Source of the DNA: Oceanobacillus sp. Castelsardo
GTDB lineage: Bacteria; Bacillota; Bacilli; Bacillales; Amphibacillaceae
DNA length: 64,000 bases
NCBI RefSeq assembly: GCF_001659985.1
Contig: NZ_LYCS01000003.1
Coordinates: forward strand, 140,931 to 204,930
Direction: 5' to 3'
Under the pieces are notes generated by a model that had not been told where the DNA came from, made no database searches, and saw nothing but the letters and a program-made list of their open reading frames with translations. Both the position numbers and the translations under genes were made by a program. Below are positions 53,739-62,428 of the stretch, in pieces (positions within the stretch are counted from its first letter, which is position 1; each line of letters begins with the position of its first letter).

Positions 53739-54711
53739 CGCCCCCCGCCTTAAGTTGCTGACGTTTTATGATGCGTCTACTTTTTTCTTTTCTAGACTGA
53801 AGGATTTTCGGAGCAACGAGAGCAATAACAACAATTACCGCAGTAATCAACTTCATGTCTCCAGTTTCAAGGAAGTCAACACGTAAAGCTAGTGTGACGA
53901 TAATGCGATAAATGACTGCACCCAGAATAACGGCTAATGTTGCTCGGACAATCGTCTTCGTACCAAATAACGCTTCCCCTATAATGATAGAGGCTAAACC
54001 GATAACAATAAGTCCTAGCCCCATATTAACATCGGAGAATCCACCTAGTTGAGCTATCAATCCGCCACTAAGTGCAACAAGAGCATTAGAGATACCTACT
54101 CCAACGATAATAAGTGAATCCGTATTTGCTGAAAGACTACGAATCATTTTCTTATTATCACCAATCGCTCGTAAGGCAAGACCGACTTCTGTCTTTAAAA
54201 AATAGTCCGTTAAAAGTTTGATAGCAATGGTCACGAGGATCATAACGATAACGATAGACCAAGTCTTAGGGAATCTTTCCATTCCCATCGCAGAAAGTAG
54301 GCCATTAAATACGGAATCCAGTCCAATCGCATTCCAAACGGATGTTAATTGTTGAAATAAAGTAGTTTCACTTAATAAAGATAGAGTTGGCTGATCCATA
54401 ATTCTTAGATTAATAGAATAAAGTGCTGTCATCATTAAAATACCAGCCAATAATGAATTGATTTTTCCCTTCGTATGCAAGACACCTGTTACACAACCTG
54501 CTAAAAACCCAGCAATAGCCGCGAGTAACGTAGCAACTATTGGAGGTATCCCATTGATAATGGAAAAGGCTGCAACTGATGCACCAGTTACAAAACTTCC
54601 TTCCACCGTTAAATCCGGGAAGTCTAAGACACGAAAGGTTAAATAAACACCTAAGGCCATTATTGCATAGATAACTCCTGATTCTACAGCTCCAAATAAT
54701 GATATAAACAT
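53725..54711 (-). CDS. ABC importer permease (branched-chain amino acid type)
   Basis: A 328-residue membrane protein with eight to nine helices of the BPD_transp_2 family (LTVEGSFVTGASVAAF near the start, EVGLALRAIGDNKKMIRSL as the coupling segment, LVIIGLASIIIGEALFG later; quoted in short parts). Together with the ATPase it forms the importer for the substrate bound by the lipoprotein encoded 105 bases upstream. The basic C-terminus (RKEKSRRIIKRQQLK) is cytoplasmic. Confidence 0.9.
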   Translation of the reverse strand: MFISLFGAVESGVIYAIMALGVYLTFRVLDFPDLTVEGSFVTGASVAAFSIINGIPPIVATLLAAIAGFLAGCVTGVLHTKGKINSLLAGILMMTALYSINLRIMDQPTLSLLSETTLFQQLTSVWNAIGLDSVFNGLLSAMGMERFPKTWSIVIVMILVTIAIKLLTDYFLKTEVGLALRAIGDNKKMIRSLSANTDSLIIVGVGISNALVALSGGLIAQLGGFSDVNMGLGLIVIGLASIIIGEALFGTKTIVRATLAVILGAVIYRIIVTLALRVDFLETGDMKLITAVIVVIALVAPKILQSRKEKSRRIIKRQQLKAGGDGHA

Positions 54712-54771
54712 AGTTTCATTCCTTTCGTGCAGTAATCATGACGAATCAATCCTAGGGATGTAAAGCACTAT

Positions 54772-54795
54772 AGAGCCAGTTCATGCACTGGCTCT
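54772..54795. terminator. Intercistronic hairpin between binding protein and permease genes
   Basis: AGAGCCAGT pairs perfectly with ACTGGCTCT around a 6-base loop. No T run follows on the minus strand. Such hairpins often stabilise the upstream message or partly stop transcription, giving more binding protein than permease. Confidence 0.55.
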
Positions 54796-54816
54796 AACGT
54801 ATTCATATGTCAGTAA

Positions 54817-55860
54817 TTATTCTTCAGTTCCAATTATTTCTGCAGATTCATCCCAATCAGAGTTCCATTCAATTCCTTGTTCTTCAGCTGCATCTTTATT
54901 TATGAATAATTGAATTTCTGGTGGATATTCTGGTGTAACCTCACTTACCTTTTTCTCTCCACTTAGGATTTCAGCAGCCATCTCACCAGTACGATATCCT
55001 AATGTATAATAATCAATTCCAAATGTTGCAAAGCCACCTTTTGCTAATGAATCTGGCTCACCAACAATTAAAGGAATATCTTGATCATTCGCTACACCAA
55101 CAACACTATCAAGAGCAGACACAACGGTGTTATCAGTAATAATATAAATCACATCAGCTTCTCCAACTAAAGTGGTTGTAGATTGTTGTACTTCAGCAGT
55201 ATTCGCTACTGTACGCTCTACAATTTCTAGGCTTGTACCTTCAACAGCTTTCTTTACTTCCTCTACCTGTTTCACTGAGTTTTGTTCCCCTGCATTATAA
55301 ACCATCCCTACTTTAGAATTAGGGAAATATTTGTCTATAAATTGAACTGTTTCACTAATTGCCTTTGGATGTAAATCTACATTACCAGTAATGTTTTCTC
55401 CCGCTTTGTCCATAGAAGGTACTAATCCAGCTTCTACTGCATCAGATACAGAAGTGAAAACAATTGGAATATCACTTGTTGCTTGTAGCGCCCCTAATGC
55501 ACTTGGAGTGGAGTTAGCAAAAATTAAATCCACATCGTCTGCTACGAATGTATCAGAAATGGTTTTCACGTTATTTTGATCATTTTGTGCACTTTTAAAA
55601 TCAAATTCAACGTTCAAACCAGCATCATTCAATGCCGCTTGAAAACCTTCATATGCTTTATCCAATGATGGATGCTCCAAGATCTGAGTTGCGCCAACAG
55701 TAAACGTTTCTCCACTATTAGAACTAGTATCCCCTTCTGTTTCACTAGAATTAGTTGCATCTTCATTCGATTCTGCCGCGTTATCATCTGAATCAGACCC
55801 GCATGCCGCAAGCATTGCGATAAGAGTGATAATAGCAAGTAATTGCAAGAACTTCCTCAT
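54817..55860 (-). CDS. ABC substrate-binding lipoprotein (ABC_sub_bind, TrpX-like)
   Basis: A 347-residue exported lipoprotein (lipobox LAACGSD, cysteine at 20), an acidic serine/threonine-rich linker to about residue 50, then the two-lobed ABC_sub_bind domain (TVGATQILEHPSLDKAYEGF near the start; FANSTPSALGALQA; GNVDLHPKAISETVQFI). Members of this family include TrpX of streptococci, which binds tryptophan or other aromatic compounds. The true substrate here is unknown. It is the first gene of the operon, with a GGGGG ribosome site. Confidence 0.9.
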   Translation of the reverse strand: MRKFLQLLAIITLIAMLAACGSDSDDNAAESNEDATNSSETEGDTSSNSGETFTVGATQILEHPSLDKAYEGFQAALNDAGLNVEFDFKSAQNDQNNVKTISDTFVADDVDLIFANSTPSALGALQATSDIPIVFTSVSDAVEAGLVPSMDKAGENITGNVDLHPKAISETVQFIDKYFPNSKVGMVYNAGEQNSVKQVEEVKKAVEGTSLEIVERTVANTAEVQQSTTTLVGEADVIYIITDNTVVSALDSVVGVANDQDIPLIVGEPDSLAKGGFATFGIDYYTLGYRTGEMAAEILSGEKKVSEVTPEYPPEIQLFINKDAAEEQGIEWNSDWDESAEIIGTEE

Positions 55861-55986
55861 CTCTTCTTCCCCCTCTTATATTATAAAATTTTCTAAATAT
55901 TTAATCGTGATTATACCATACTATTTACCTAACTGCGAGAGGTTTTTTACGATTTTTCCTTTTATTGTGACTATTATAAATAAAAG

Positions 55987-56019
55987 AAACCGCCATTAAT
56001 CTAAACGACTTGGCGGTTT
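55987..56019. terminator. Terminator at the end of the DUF421 gene
   Basis: AAACCGCCA (55987-55995) pairs with TGGCGGTTT (56011-56019). The stem overlaps the last codons of the gene and is followed on both sides by A/T-rich tracts. Confidence 0.75.
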
Positions 56020-56631
56020 ATTTTTATGCGATTTTCTTTTAACTTCAGCGAAAATAGTTTCTTGTTGTTCCGGTTTGATTTTTGTAACCTCTATATTACT
56101 ATCCATCTCTACATTTAATTGTTTCAATGTCTGTTCTAATAAGCTTTTTAATTGTTTAAATTCCCTTTTGGTTACGGGTTGAAAGTCTTCTTTTAACCTC
56201 ACAGCTATTTGTCCACTTGGTTCAATCGTTGCCCATTCCACATCTTCTATTTTCTGAACATTTTGTTGACGTAAATTCATTTCTAACTGGTCTACCGTAA
56301 GTCTAACCTTTCTTAAATTTTTTTCTTCTAACTTACCATTTTCAATAAGCACCTTGGCCTTACCTGTTATCAAATTTTCTACAAAATCCAACTTTACTTG
56401 GAAAAGTTCCATTACAATTAAAGTTATAACTAAAATCAATCCAATTAGGAGTGTTGTCCAAATATTTTCACCAGCTATTGGTTGTATTAATAATGAACCT
56501 ATCCCAATCATGATAACCGTTTGCGCAAGTGTCATTTGGGCAATTGACTTTCTCCCTGCAAAGCGTAGTAATATAGTGCCCCCAATTACAATAATCATAG
56601 CTTTCCATATTAAATGAAAATCCACATGCAT
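55996..56631 (-). CDS. DUF421 (YetF/YcaP-like) membrane protein
   Basis: A 211-residue protein with three N-terminal helices (to about residue 75) and a cytoplasmic DUF421 domain. It has the family blocks LRFAGRKSIAQMTLAQTVIM (helix 1-2) and NLITGKAKVLIENGKLEEKNL, then LRKVRLTVDQLEMNLRQQNV, quoted in short parts. The function of the family is not well established; in Bacillus, YetF-type proteins occur in the spore or vegetative membrane. The ATG at 56631 is close to GAGGGG (3 bases), and a GTG two codons later has a better distance. Confidence 0.85.
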   Translation of the reverse strand: MHVDFHLIWKAMIIVIGGTILLRFAGRKSIAQMTLAQTVIMIGIGSLLIQPIAGENIWTTLLIGLILVITLIVMELFQVKLDFVENLITGKAKVLIENGKLEEKNLRKVRLTVDQLEMNLRQQNVQKIEDVEWATIEPSGQIAVRLKEDFQPVTKREFKQLKSLLEQTLKQLNVEMDSNIEVTKIKPEQQETIFAEVKRKSHKNKPPSRLD

Positions 56632-56776
56632 GACCCCTCTCTTCTCTTTTAGTTTTACATATAGGCTGCATTTTATTCAGCAAATTATTAATTAACTATA
56701 TAGCTATTCAATCAACAATCGCTTATAATCTTATTGTTATGAAGAAATAAGTTTATAGATACAGGGGGGAACAAAA

Positions 56777-58084
56777 GTGTTTGAGGAAAGTGATTTAAAG
56801 AATAGGTTAGTTCATCGTAAAGAAAACGTTTATTTTGTTATCACTTTATTGTTTAGTATTTTAGTTTATGTTGTTCTAGCTTTTTCGATTGTAGGAATTG
56901 CTATCATTTTAGGAATTATGCTCATTTCTTATTTTTTTCATGCCTTATCGATGGCATCCATTCGCCGAAATGGAGTTCGACTGAGTGAACAGCAATTTCC
57001 AGATATTTACCAAAAGGCGGTAAATCTTGCTAAGGATATGGAATTAGAGAAAGTACCCGCTATTTATATTATGGAATCAATGGGAGTACTAAATGCATTT
57101 GCAAGTCGTTTTTTTGGTAAGAACATGGTTGTTGTATATTCGGAGTTCTTTGACCTCGTTGAAAATAATCGTGAAAAAGAGTTGATGTTTGTACTAGCAC
57201 ATGAGTTTGCTCATCTTAAACGACGTCATGTGCTCGTTCATTTCCTGCTACTTCCGGCAATGTTTATTCCATTTCTCGGTGAAGCCTATTTACGAGCTTG
57301 CGAATACACCTGCGATCGTTACGCTACCTATTATGTAGGTAACCTCGATGCAGCGAAGGAAGCATTATCCATACTTGCTATTGGTAAGAAGCTTTCAGCA
57401 AAAATGAATAAAGAAGCTTATGTAGAACAAATAAGAGAAGAGTCTGGCTTCTTCACTTGGTTAAGCGAAAAACTGTCCAGTCATCCTGATTTACCAAAGC
57501 GAATAAATGCATTGGATCACTGGGCTCATCCAGACCAATATCCACTTCATCGTGAAAAGAAAACAACTATTATTTTAGGCGTAATTGTTTCTATTGTGTT
57601 CGTATCCATTTTAATAGGGGCAGCCGCATTCTATTTCGAAAATTCAACTGTGTTTTCTGATTCTTATTTATATGAGGATGATGAGTATGATGAGGATGGT
57701 TATGAAGAAGAAACGCTTGATTATCCACCTATTATGGAAGCATATATGGAAGATGACATGGAACTTCTTCAACAGCTTATCAGTGAAGGGGCGGATATAG
57801 ATGAAAAAGATAGTGACGGTTTCACTCTCCTACAGTATGCAGTAACTTGGGGGGATATGGAGGCTACACAATGGTTCATCCAAAATGGAGCAGATGTGAA
57901 TACAACGGATAACTGGGGATCAACTCCTTTAATAAATGCTGTCTATAATGCCGCTGGTGTTGAAATTGTCGAGCAATTATTAGAAAACGGAGCAGATAAA
58001 TCATTAACAGACTCCGAGGGAAAAACCGCCTATGACTACGCTATCGAATACAGGGATGCTCAGCTTAGAGACCTATTAAAGTAA
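56777..58084 (+). CDS. M48 (HtpX-like) metalloprotease with C-terminal ankyrin repeats
   Basis: A 435-residue membrane protein. Two helices at about 22-65 are followed by a zinc protease domain with HEFAHLKRRH (HExxH; the fourth position varies from HELxH) and a downstream glutamate in ACEYTCDRYATYY. A further helix lies near 265-285. After an acidic stretch (YLYEDDEYDEDGYEEE), residues about 325-435 form three ankyrin-type repeats (EGADIDEKDSDGFTLLQYAV; NGADVNTTDNWGSTPLINAV; NGADKSLTDSEGKTAYDYAI). Such a fusion is unusual: HtpX is about 290 residues without ankyrin. The start is GTG after GGGGGG. The ankyrins may bind a partner or substrate. Confidence 0.87.
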   Translation: MFEESDLKNRLVHRKENVYFVITLLFSILVYVVLAFSIVGIAIILGIMLISYFFHALSMASIRRNGVRLSEQQFPDIYQKAVNLAKDMELEKVPAIYIMESMGVLNAFASRFFGKNMVVVYSEFFDLVENNREKELMFVLAHEFAHLKRRHVLVHFLLLPAMFIPFLGEAYLRACEYTCDRYATYYVGNLDAAKEALSILAIGKKLSAKMNKEAYVEQIREESGFFTWLSEKLSSHPDLPKRINALDHWAHPDQYPLHREKKTTIILGVIVSIVFVSILIGAAAFYFENSTVFSDSYLYEDDEYDEDGYEEETLDYPPIMEAYMEDDMELLQQLISEGADIDEKDSDGFTLLQYAVTWGDMEATQWFIQNGADVNTTDNWGSTPLINAVYNAAGVEIVEQLLENGADKSLTDSEGKTAYDYAIEYRDAQLRDLLK

Positions 58085-58109
58085 TTATTATTGTAAATTT
58101 AACAATAAA

Positions 58110-58149
58110 AAATAGCCAAATAAGGCGTCTAACCCTTATTTGGCTATTT
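58110..58149. terminator. Bidirectional terminator between M48 and parR-like genes
   Basis: A perfect 16-bp stem (58110-58125 with 58134-58149; core ATAGCCAAATAAGG) with an 8-base loop. It overlaps the last codons of the parR-like gene. Confidence 0.9.
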
Positions 58150-58704
58150 GTTCATACTAGAAAAGAAGTCCCCTAATGGATCGGATTCTTCCTCCCCCAC
58201 TACTTGTTCGTCTTCATTATGAATTTCTAACATATCAATTTCAACATCATCTAACGTATTTTCTTCATCCATAGTCGGTAATTCATAAATTTGTTCTGGT
58301 TCCTGCTCATGATCTGATTCAACTTCCACTTTTTCTTCTTCAAAAGCAAATATTTCGTCCATGTTTACCGTGTTACTATTTAATGAAGATAAAAGAGATG
58401 TAGCACGCATTGGATCACTTAGTAAATGATATAAAATACTTCCTATCATTGCTTCAGAATGCTCGTGCTTAAGCCAACTTCTTTGCTCTTTCGTTAGTTT
58501 TTTAGGCAAAGGAACAGAAATGACTTCCCGTTCCTTTGAGGATGTTTCATTGACACCCTTTAAAACAAAACTAGCAATGGTACTTGAAAAATTTCTCCGT
58601 TCCGTTTCTTTTAAATTCGATAGCTTTTTAAGTAAATAATCAGGTGTATCTGACGGGACTCGAAATGTAATAGATTGTCCACGTTCTATACCTTTTTTCA
58701 CCAT
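58144..58704 (-). CDS. ParR-like adaptor of an actin-type partition system
   Basis: A 186-residue protein with a short basic N-terminal part (SITFRVPSDTPDYLLKKLSN) followed by helices, compatible with a ribbon-helix-helix DNA-binding domain, a middle helical part and a very acidic tail (ESDHEQEPEQIYELP, DDVEIDMLEIHNEDEQ). It starts 10 bases after the parM-like gene stop. Position, size and RHH-like start suggest it binds centromere repeats and links them to the ParM filament. Sequence similarity to a named ParR was not recognised, so the call rests mainly on context. Confidence 0.65.
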   Translation of the reverse strand: MVKKGIERGQSITFRVPSDTPDYLLKKLSNLKETERRNFSSTIASFVLKGVNETSSKEREVISVPLPKKLTKEQRSWLKHEHSEAMIGSILYHLLSDPMRATSLLSSLNSNTVNMDEIFAFEEEKVEVESDHEQEPEQIYELPTMDEENTLDDVEIDMLEIHNEDEQVVGEEESDPLGDFFSSMNK

Positions 58705-58713
58705 TTAATCACC

Positions 58714-59904
58714 CTATTTTGATCCAGTGACAGTTGCTTTTTCTTCTTTTTTATTTTTGTTTAATGTGTCCTCTTTGTTTAATGTCCCTACAAATTGATT
58801 AATCAATTTATAATAAGCATTCGCCATCATCCAAATGCTTTCTTGTTCATTTTCAAAGAATTCTATATTAAATCCATCTAATTTATTATTAAGTGCTTTA
58901 ATATAGTCTTTAAGAACAGCTGAACCCCCACCTACAAAATAGCAGATTTCAGATTGTGAGTTTTTCGCCCAGACATTTCTTAAGAAGCGGTATTCCTTTT
59001 TAGCTAGTTCTAACAGAATATGATCTGTTATATCATGGACATTTGTTCTACTACCTTTCACCATAATATGGTGGCGATCATTTTTACGAGTAATAATATC
59101 CACTACATCACGGCGACTATCTAATTCTACGCCATGACGAATAAGAATTTCTTCACGAATTTGTTCTAATGATTCAGATACTCCTAAGTTGTAACCTTGT
59201 GCTTTATCATCGTCCACATTACGGTTTTTAATGACAGCAATATCTGTTGATAATCCACCAATATCTTGGATTAAAATTTGTTTATCCAACAATTCTTTAT
59301 TTGTTACTTTTAAATCATTGTCCATCACAAGATTTACATAAGCAGCAAAGCCTTCTGGGTAAATTTTAACTTCTTCAAACTTTAAATTCACTTTCTTACC
59401 TTGATGCTTTGGTGTAACTAAAAATTCAACTTGGTGTACAGAACCTATTAATTGAGAACGATAACCTACATCCTTACCTTCTTTTACTTCCCTTAATGGA
59501 AGCCCTGTTCCTAACATATAGCTTGTATCTATAACACCGTTTCTTTCTTGAAATTCATTTGATTCAACTGCATCTAATGCTAATGCAGCAAATAACATGA
59601 CCAATGTTTGATCTTCTTCTGATTTACTACTTCCCGGATCAAGTTCTTGTGAATTGGTTGTTTTTGCAGCTAGATTCCCAACACGATAGATAACACTATT
59701 TTCTTCTAATGCTGGTGAATGAACACGAATATGTATGTTATCTAATACTTCCTTCGTATCTAGTTCTTCTATTCCAATAACAGGTCGATCTTCTAAATCA
59801 GGAGCAATAATATTTGGAATGTACAACTCGTTTTCTAGTTTTCCAAATAATCCTTTCAGCGCATCGTTACCTACATCCACTGCGGCGATTCTAGATTTTA
59901 TCAT
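58714..59904 (-). CDS. ParM/StbA-family actin-like ATPase
   Basis: A 396-residue bacterial actin. The nucleotide-binding motifs are complete: phosphate 1 AAVDVGNDALKGLFG, phosphate 2 IQDIGGLSTDIAVI and adenosine YFVGGGSAVLKDYI. Length and motifs fit the ParM/Alp group, not MreB (no membrane helix, no MreB signature). Such proteins polymerise and push DNA copies apart. A small adaptor gene follows and a repeat-rich, centromere-like region precedes the ATG, the standard cassette layout. Unlike plasmid systems, this one sits between ordinary chromosomal genes (rlmN and an M48 protease). A strong AAGGGAG site precedes the ATG. Confidence 0.9.
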   Translation of the reverse strand: MIKSRIAAVDVGNDALKGLFGKLENELYIPNIIAPDLEDRPVIGIEELDTKEVLDNIHIRVHSPALEENSVIYRVGNLAAKTTNSQELDPGSSKSEEDQTLVMLFAALALDAVESNEFQERNGVIDTSYMLGTGLPLREVKEGKDVGYRSQLIGSVHQVEFLVTPKHQGKKVNLKFEEVKIYPEGFAAYVNLVMDNDLKVTNKELLDKQILIQDIGGLSTDIAVIKNRNVDDDKAQGYNLGVSESLEQIREEILIRHGVELDSRRDVVDIITRKNDRHHIMVKGSRTNVHDITDHILLELAKKEYRFLRNVWAKNSQSEICYFVGGGSAVLKDYIKALNNKLDGFNIEFFENEQESIWMMANAYYKLINQFVGTLNKEDTLNKNKKEEKATVTGSK

Positions 59905-59984
59905 AGTAAAACTCCCTTCAAAAACTACTTACTATAATAGAATAATAGTTTTTCACGGATTTGGCAATCCAACTTTTGAAGTAT

Positions 59985-60175
59985 TCTTTTTTGCATACAT
60001 GTATTCATTCGTGTAAACGCGAACAAACCAATATGTACACACATTTGAAAACTTGCATACATATACAGTTTACAAACCATCTAATTTTGTTTGCATGTTT
60101 ACTAAAATGTATACACATAAAAATTTAATTGAATAGTGCTTTAAAACTCCCCTCCCCTGCTAATGAAGGGTGAGA
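59985..60175. repeat. Centromere-like region 1 (parC candidate), upstream of parM-like gene
   Basis: About 130 bp packed with short related motifs: GCATACA, GTAAACGCG, AACAAACC, ATGTACACACA, TTGCATACATATACAG, GTTTACAAACC, TTGTTTGCATG and TGTATACACA. It ends in CTCCCCTCCCCTGCTAATGAAGGGTG. A homologous region lies at 61085-61255. Position directly upstream of a ParM-like gene and iterated motifs are what a parC site and promoter would look like. The exact binding unit cannot be fixed by eye. Confidence 0.6.
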
Positions 60176-60211
60176 AATTCTCATCAAATTTTACTTCTTT
60201 TCTATCACAAA

Positions 60212-60253
60212 ATTTTTGTAGAGCAATTAGTACAACTATTGCTCTACAAAAAT
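60212..60253. terminator. Perfect 16-bp hairpin in the parM upstream region
   Basis: ATTTTTGTAGAGCAAT (60212-60227) pairs with ATTGCTCTACAAAAAT (60238-60253). On the minus strand TTTTGTG follows. It may stop transcription entering the partition cassette. Confidence 0.55.
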
Positions 60254-60407
60254 TGGTCTAGCACATGGTGCATTGGCAAGAAAATATATCCCATTATTTT
60301 TTCTAATACAAAGGATCATTGTGAATGGCATGAATTGGTTTTTAACGTTAATAAGCTTTTATTCTTTTGAACACATTATTTCTATGTATAGTACATTTTC
60401 TTAAATA

Positions 60408-60530
60408 ACTTGGCATTGACATATCCTTTGAGCGAATGACTTTGTTGCACCTATGCAAATCTTTACAGTAGGGCGAGTAACAGGAGCCCTAGATGGGAAG
60501 GGTTTTATACTTTTCTTACTACCAAGAAGG
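60408..60530. repeat. Dispersed element R2 (copy with long tail)
   Basis: It begins AACTTGGCATTGACATATCC and continues CTTTGAGCGAATGACTTTG then TTGCACCTATG, ATCTTTACAGTAGGG and GGGTTTTATACTTTTC. The first 50 bases match 62688-62735, and the later half matches 3716-3787. It is followed at 60557 by GCTGGGACAAAAGTATTTTA, a sequence also found in the terminator at 48068. Confidence 0.55.
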
Positions 60531-60693
60531 ACTAGGAAATACCTAAAGAATAAAAGAAGCTGGGACAAAAGTATTTTAATCAAGTAATGTCCGAACATGA
60601 TTGGTATAAATACCATTTCAGAAATATACTTCGCTTAGACAATCCATCGTATATTTTTAAAGTTAAATACATTCATTATGTCTCCTCCTAAAC

Positions 60694-60750
60694 AAACAGC
60701 TTTTTGACTTCTTCATTTGTTTAATTCCTAATCACCTGCATTATCAATCT
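60694..60750 (-). pseudogene. Decayed copy of the rlmN 3' end
   Basis: The minus-strand sequence AAACAAATGAAGAAGTCAAAA here is also present at the end of rlmN (about 61337-61357), within a longer match (CTTAGAAGTAAAC versus ATTAGGAATTAAAC upstream; an extra A later breaks the frame). It covers about the last dozen codons of rlmN. With the two centromere-like regions it shows that a segment holding the rlmN end and the centromere-like region was duplicated in tandem. The other 450 bases around it (60254-61084) hold nothing else I can identify besides element R2. Confidence 0.65.
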
Positions 60751-61084
60751 ACCCCATTATCTTTTTACAGACTCTCGTCACCATAAATCCTATATCCCTT
60801 TAGAGTTCAAGAAATTACTTGATGGAGTTTGTCTCACTATGGTGAAATTTCATCAAGATCATTGATTTCTTAAATCATTTTATATTCATATGTAATCAAT
60901 GATTCTTCTATAGATCGTATTTAATAACAGACATTAATTCATAAAAACTTTTTTGCGCTTTCAATTTAGAGCGAATAATCGAATTAGGTATCAAAAGGAA
61001 CGATTTCCTCCATATTATTTAACTTAAATGTTACTACCTTTTTTAAATAGTAAATAATTGTATATTACAGCCCAGTTTCTAAAG

Positions 61085-61255
61085 TATACTTTTGTGCATA
61101 CACGCACACAAATAAGCAAACGCGGGTATATCAATATGTATACACTTTCGTTTACTTGTATTCATTAATTGTTTACAACCATAACAATTTTGTAAACATG
61201 TGTGCGTATTTGAAAACATTGCTGTTCACTCCCCTCCCCTACTAATATGAGGGTG
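61085..61255. repeat. Centromere-like region 2 (duplicate), downstream of rlmN
   Basis: It shares with region 1 the order GCATACA, AAACGCG, CAATATGTAYACAC, GTTTACAACCAT, AATTTTGTNNNCATG and the end CACTCCCCTCCCCTACTAATATGAGGGTG, here quoted in parts. Motifs of the type GTTTAC/GTAAAC/GTATAC recur throughout. No actin-like gene follows it directly; it lies between rlmN and the rlmN fragment. Confidence 0.6.
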
Positions 61256-61287
61256 CTTTTTTATCTATTAGTCCTACTTTTATTCAA

Positions 61288-61330
61288 ACAAAAAAGTAAG
61301 CCGCGCTTTTATAAGCACGGCTTACTTTTT
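61288..61330 (-). terminator. Terminator of rlmN
   Basis: On the minus strand GTAAGCCGTGC pairs with GCGCGGCTTAC (one G-U pair), followed by TTTTTTG. It begins at the stop codon of rlmN. Confidence 0.9.
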
Positions 61331-62396
61331 AAACTGCTTTTGACTTCTTCATTTGTTTACTTCTTAACTGTCCACACGCTGCATCTATATCAGCACCGTT
61401 TTCCCAACGTACGCCACAATGAATACCACGTTCCTTCAAAGTCTCAAAGAATTGCTGAATGGAATTAGAATCACTGCGTTGATATTGAATATGTTCGTCT
61501 ACTGTATTGTAAGGAATTAAGTTAACATATGCTAAGTGACGGTGATCTTTTATTAAATTAGCAAGCTGTATAGCTTCTTCTTTATGATCATTGACGTCTT
61601 TAAGCATAATATATTCATAGGTAATACGACGATTTTTCTTCTCTAGATAGTACTTAATTGCAGGCATTAGTTTCTCTAACGGGAAAGCCTTATTAATCTT
61701 CATAATACTAGTGCGTAATTCGTTATTAGGTGCATGTAAGGATACAGCAAGATTTACTTGAATATCTGTATCCGCAAAATCATAGATCTTATGAGCTAAA
61801 CCACTTGTAGAAACCGTAATATGTCTAGCACCAATATTTAATCCACGATCATCGTTCACGACATACAAGAAATTCATTAGGTTCTTATAGTTATCTAATG
61901 GCTCCCCTATTCCCATAACTACTATATGACTAACACGTTCTTCTTCACCTTGTTCATCCAAGTGCTTCTGTACATTCATGATTTGTTCCACAATTTCGCC
62001 ACTAGTTAAGTCACGGCTTTTTCTTAATAGGCCACTTGCACAAAAAGAACAACCGATATTACAGCCAACCTGTGTCGTAACACAAACAGATAAACCATAG
62101 CTAAATCGCATTAGTACCGTTTCTATTAAATTTCCATCCGAAAGTCTAAACAAGAACTTTTTCGTACCATCTTTCGATTCCTGTCTAATTTCCTCATCTA
62201 ACGTATGCAAAACAAAATTATCATCTAACAAATCTATCGTTTGTTTATTCACGTTTTTCATTTCATCAAACTGATTAACACGCTTTTTATATAACCAATC
62301 CCATACTTGATTAGCTCTAAACCGTTTCTCACCATGCTCCATTAGCCAATCTTCTAATTCATCAAAAGTTAGCCCATATATGGATGTTTTGTTCAC
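61329..62396 (-). CDS. rlmN: Dual-specificity RNA methyltransferase RlmN
   Basis: A 355-residue radical-SAM enzyme that methylates C2 of A2503 in 23S rRNA and of A37 in some tRNAs. The cluster-binding cysteines are in [16 protein letters not shown], and the catalytic cysteine pair is completed by the last one in [10 protein letters not shown] near the C-terminus. The N-terminal domain ([19 protein letters not shown]) binds RNA. The start is GTG after GAGGG (8 bases); no ATG is available. It stands alone with its own terminator. Confidence 0.96.
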   Translation of the reverse strand: MNKTSIYGLTFDELEDWLMEHGEKRFRANQVWDWLYKKRVNQFDEMKNVNKQTIDLLDDNFVLHTLDEEIRQESKDGTKKFLFRLSDGNLIETVLMRFSYGLSVCVTTQVGCNIGCSFCASGLLRKSRDLTSGEIVEQIMNVQKHLDEQGEEERVSHIVVMGIGEPLDNYKNLMNFLYVVNDDRGLNIGARHITVSTSGLAHKIYDFADTDIQVNLAVSLHAPNNELRTSIMKINKAFPLEKLMPAIKYYLEKKNRRITYEYIMLKDVNDHKEEAIQLANLIKDHRHLAYVNLIPYNTVDEHIQYQRSDSNSIQQFFETLKERGIHCGVRWENGADIDAACGQLRSKQMKKSKAV

Positions 62397-62428
62397 GATA
62401 AACCCTCATTTCGATTCTTTAGATAAGT

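Noticed and set aside
58144-59904. Integrated plasmid remnant
   Set aside because: No replication, relaxase or phage gene is visible and both flanks are ordinary chromosomal genes; the idea cannot be excluded beyond the window but has no direct support.
60170-60370. 66-residue plus-strand ORF with an odd basic/aromatic tail
   Set aside because: It spans a perfect hairpin and has no ribosome site; composition looks like random AT-rich sequence.
61247-61468. 73-residue plus-strand ORF after the centromere-like region
   Set aside because: It crosses the rlmN terminator and the rlmN 3' end antisense; no ribosome binding site other than the C-rich stretch.
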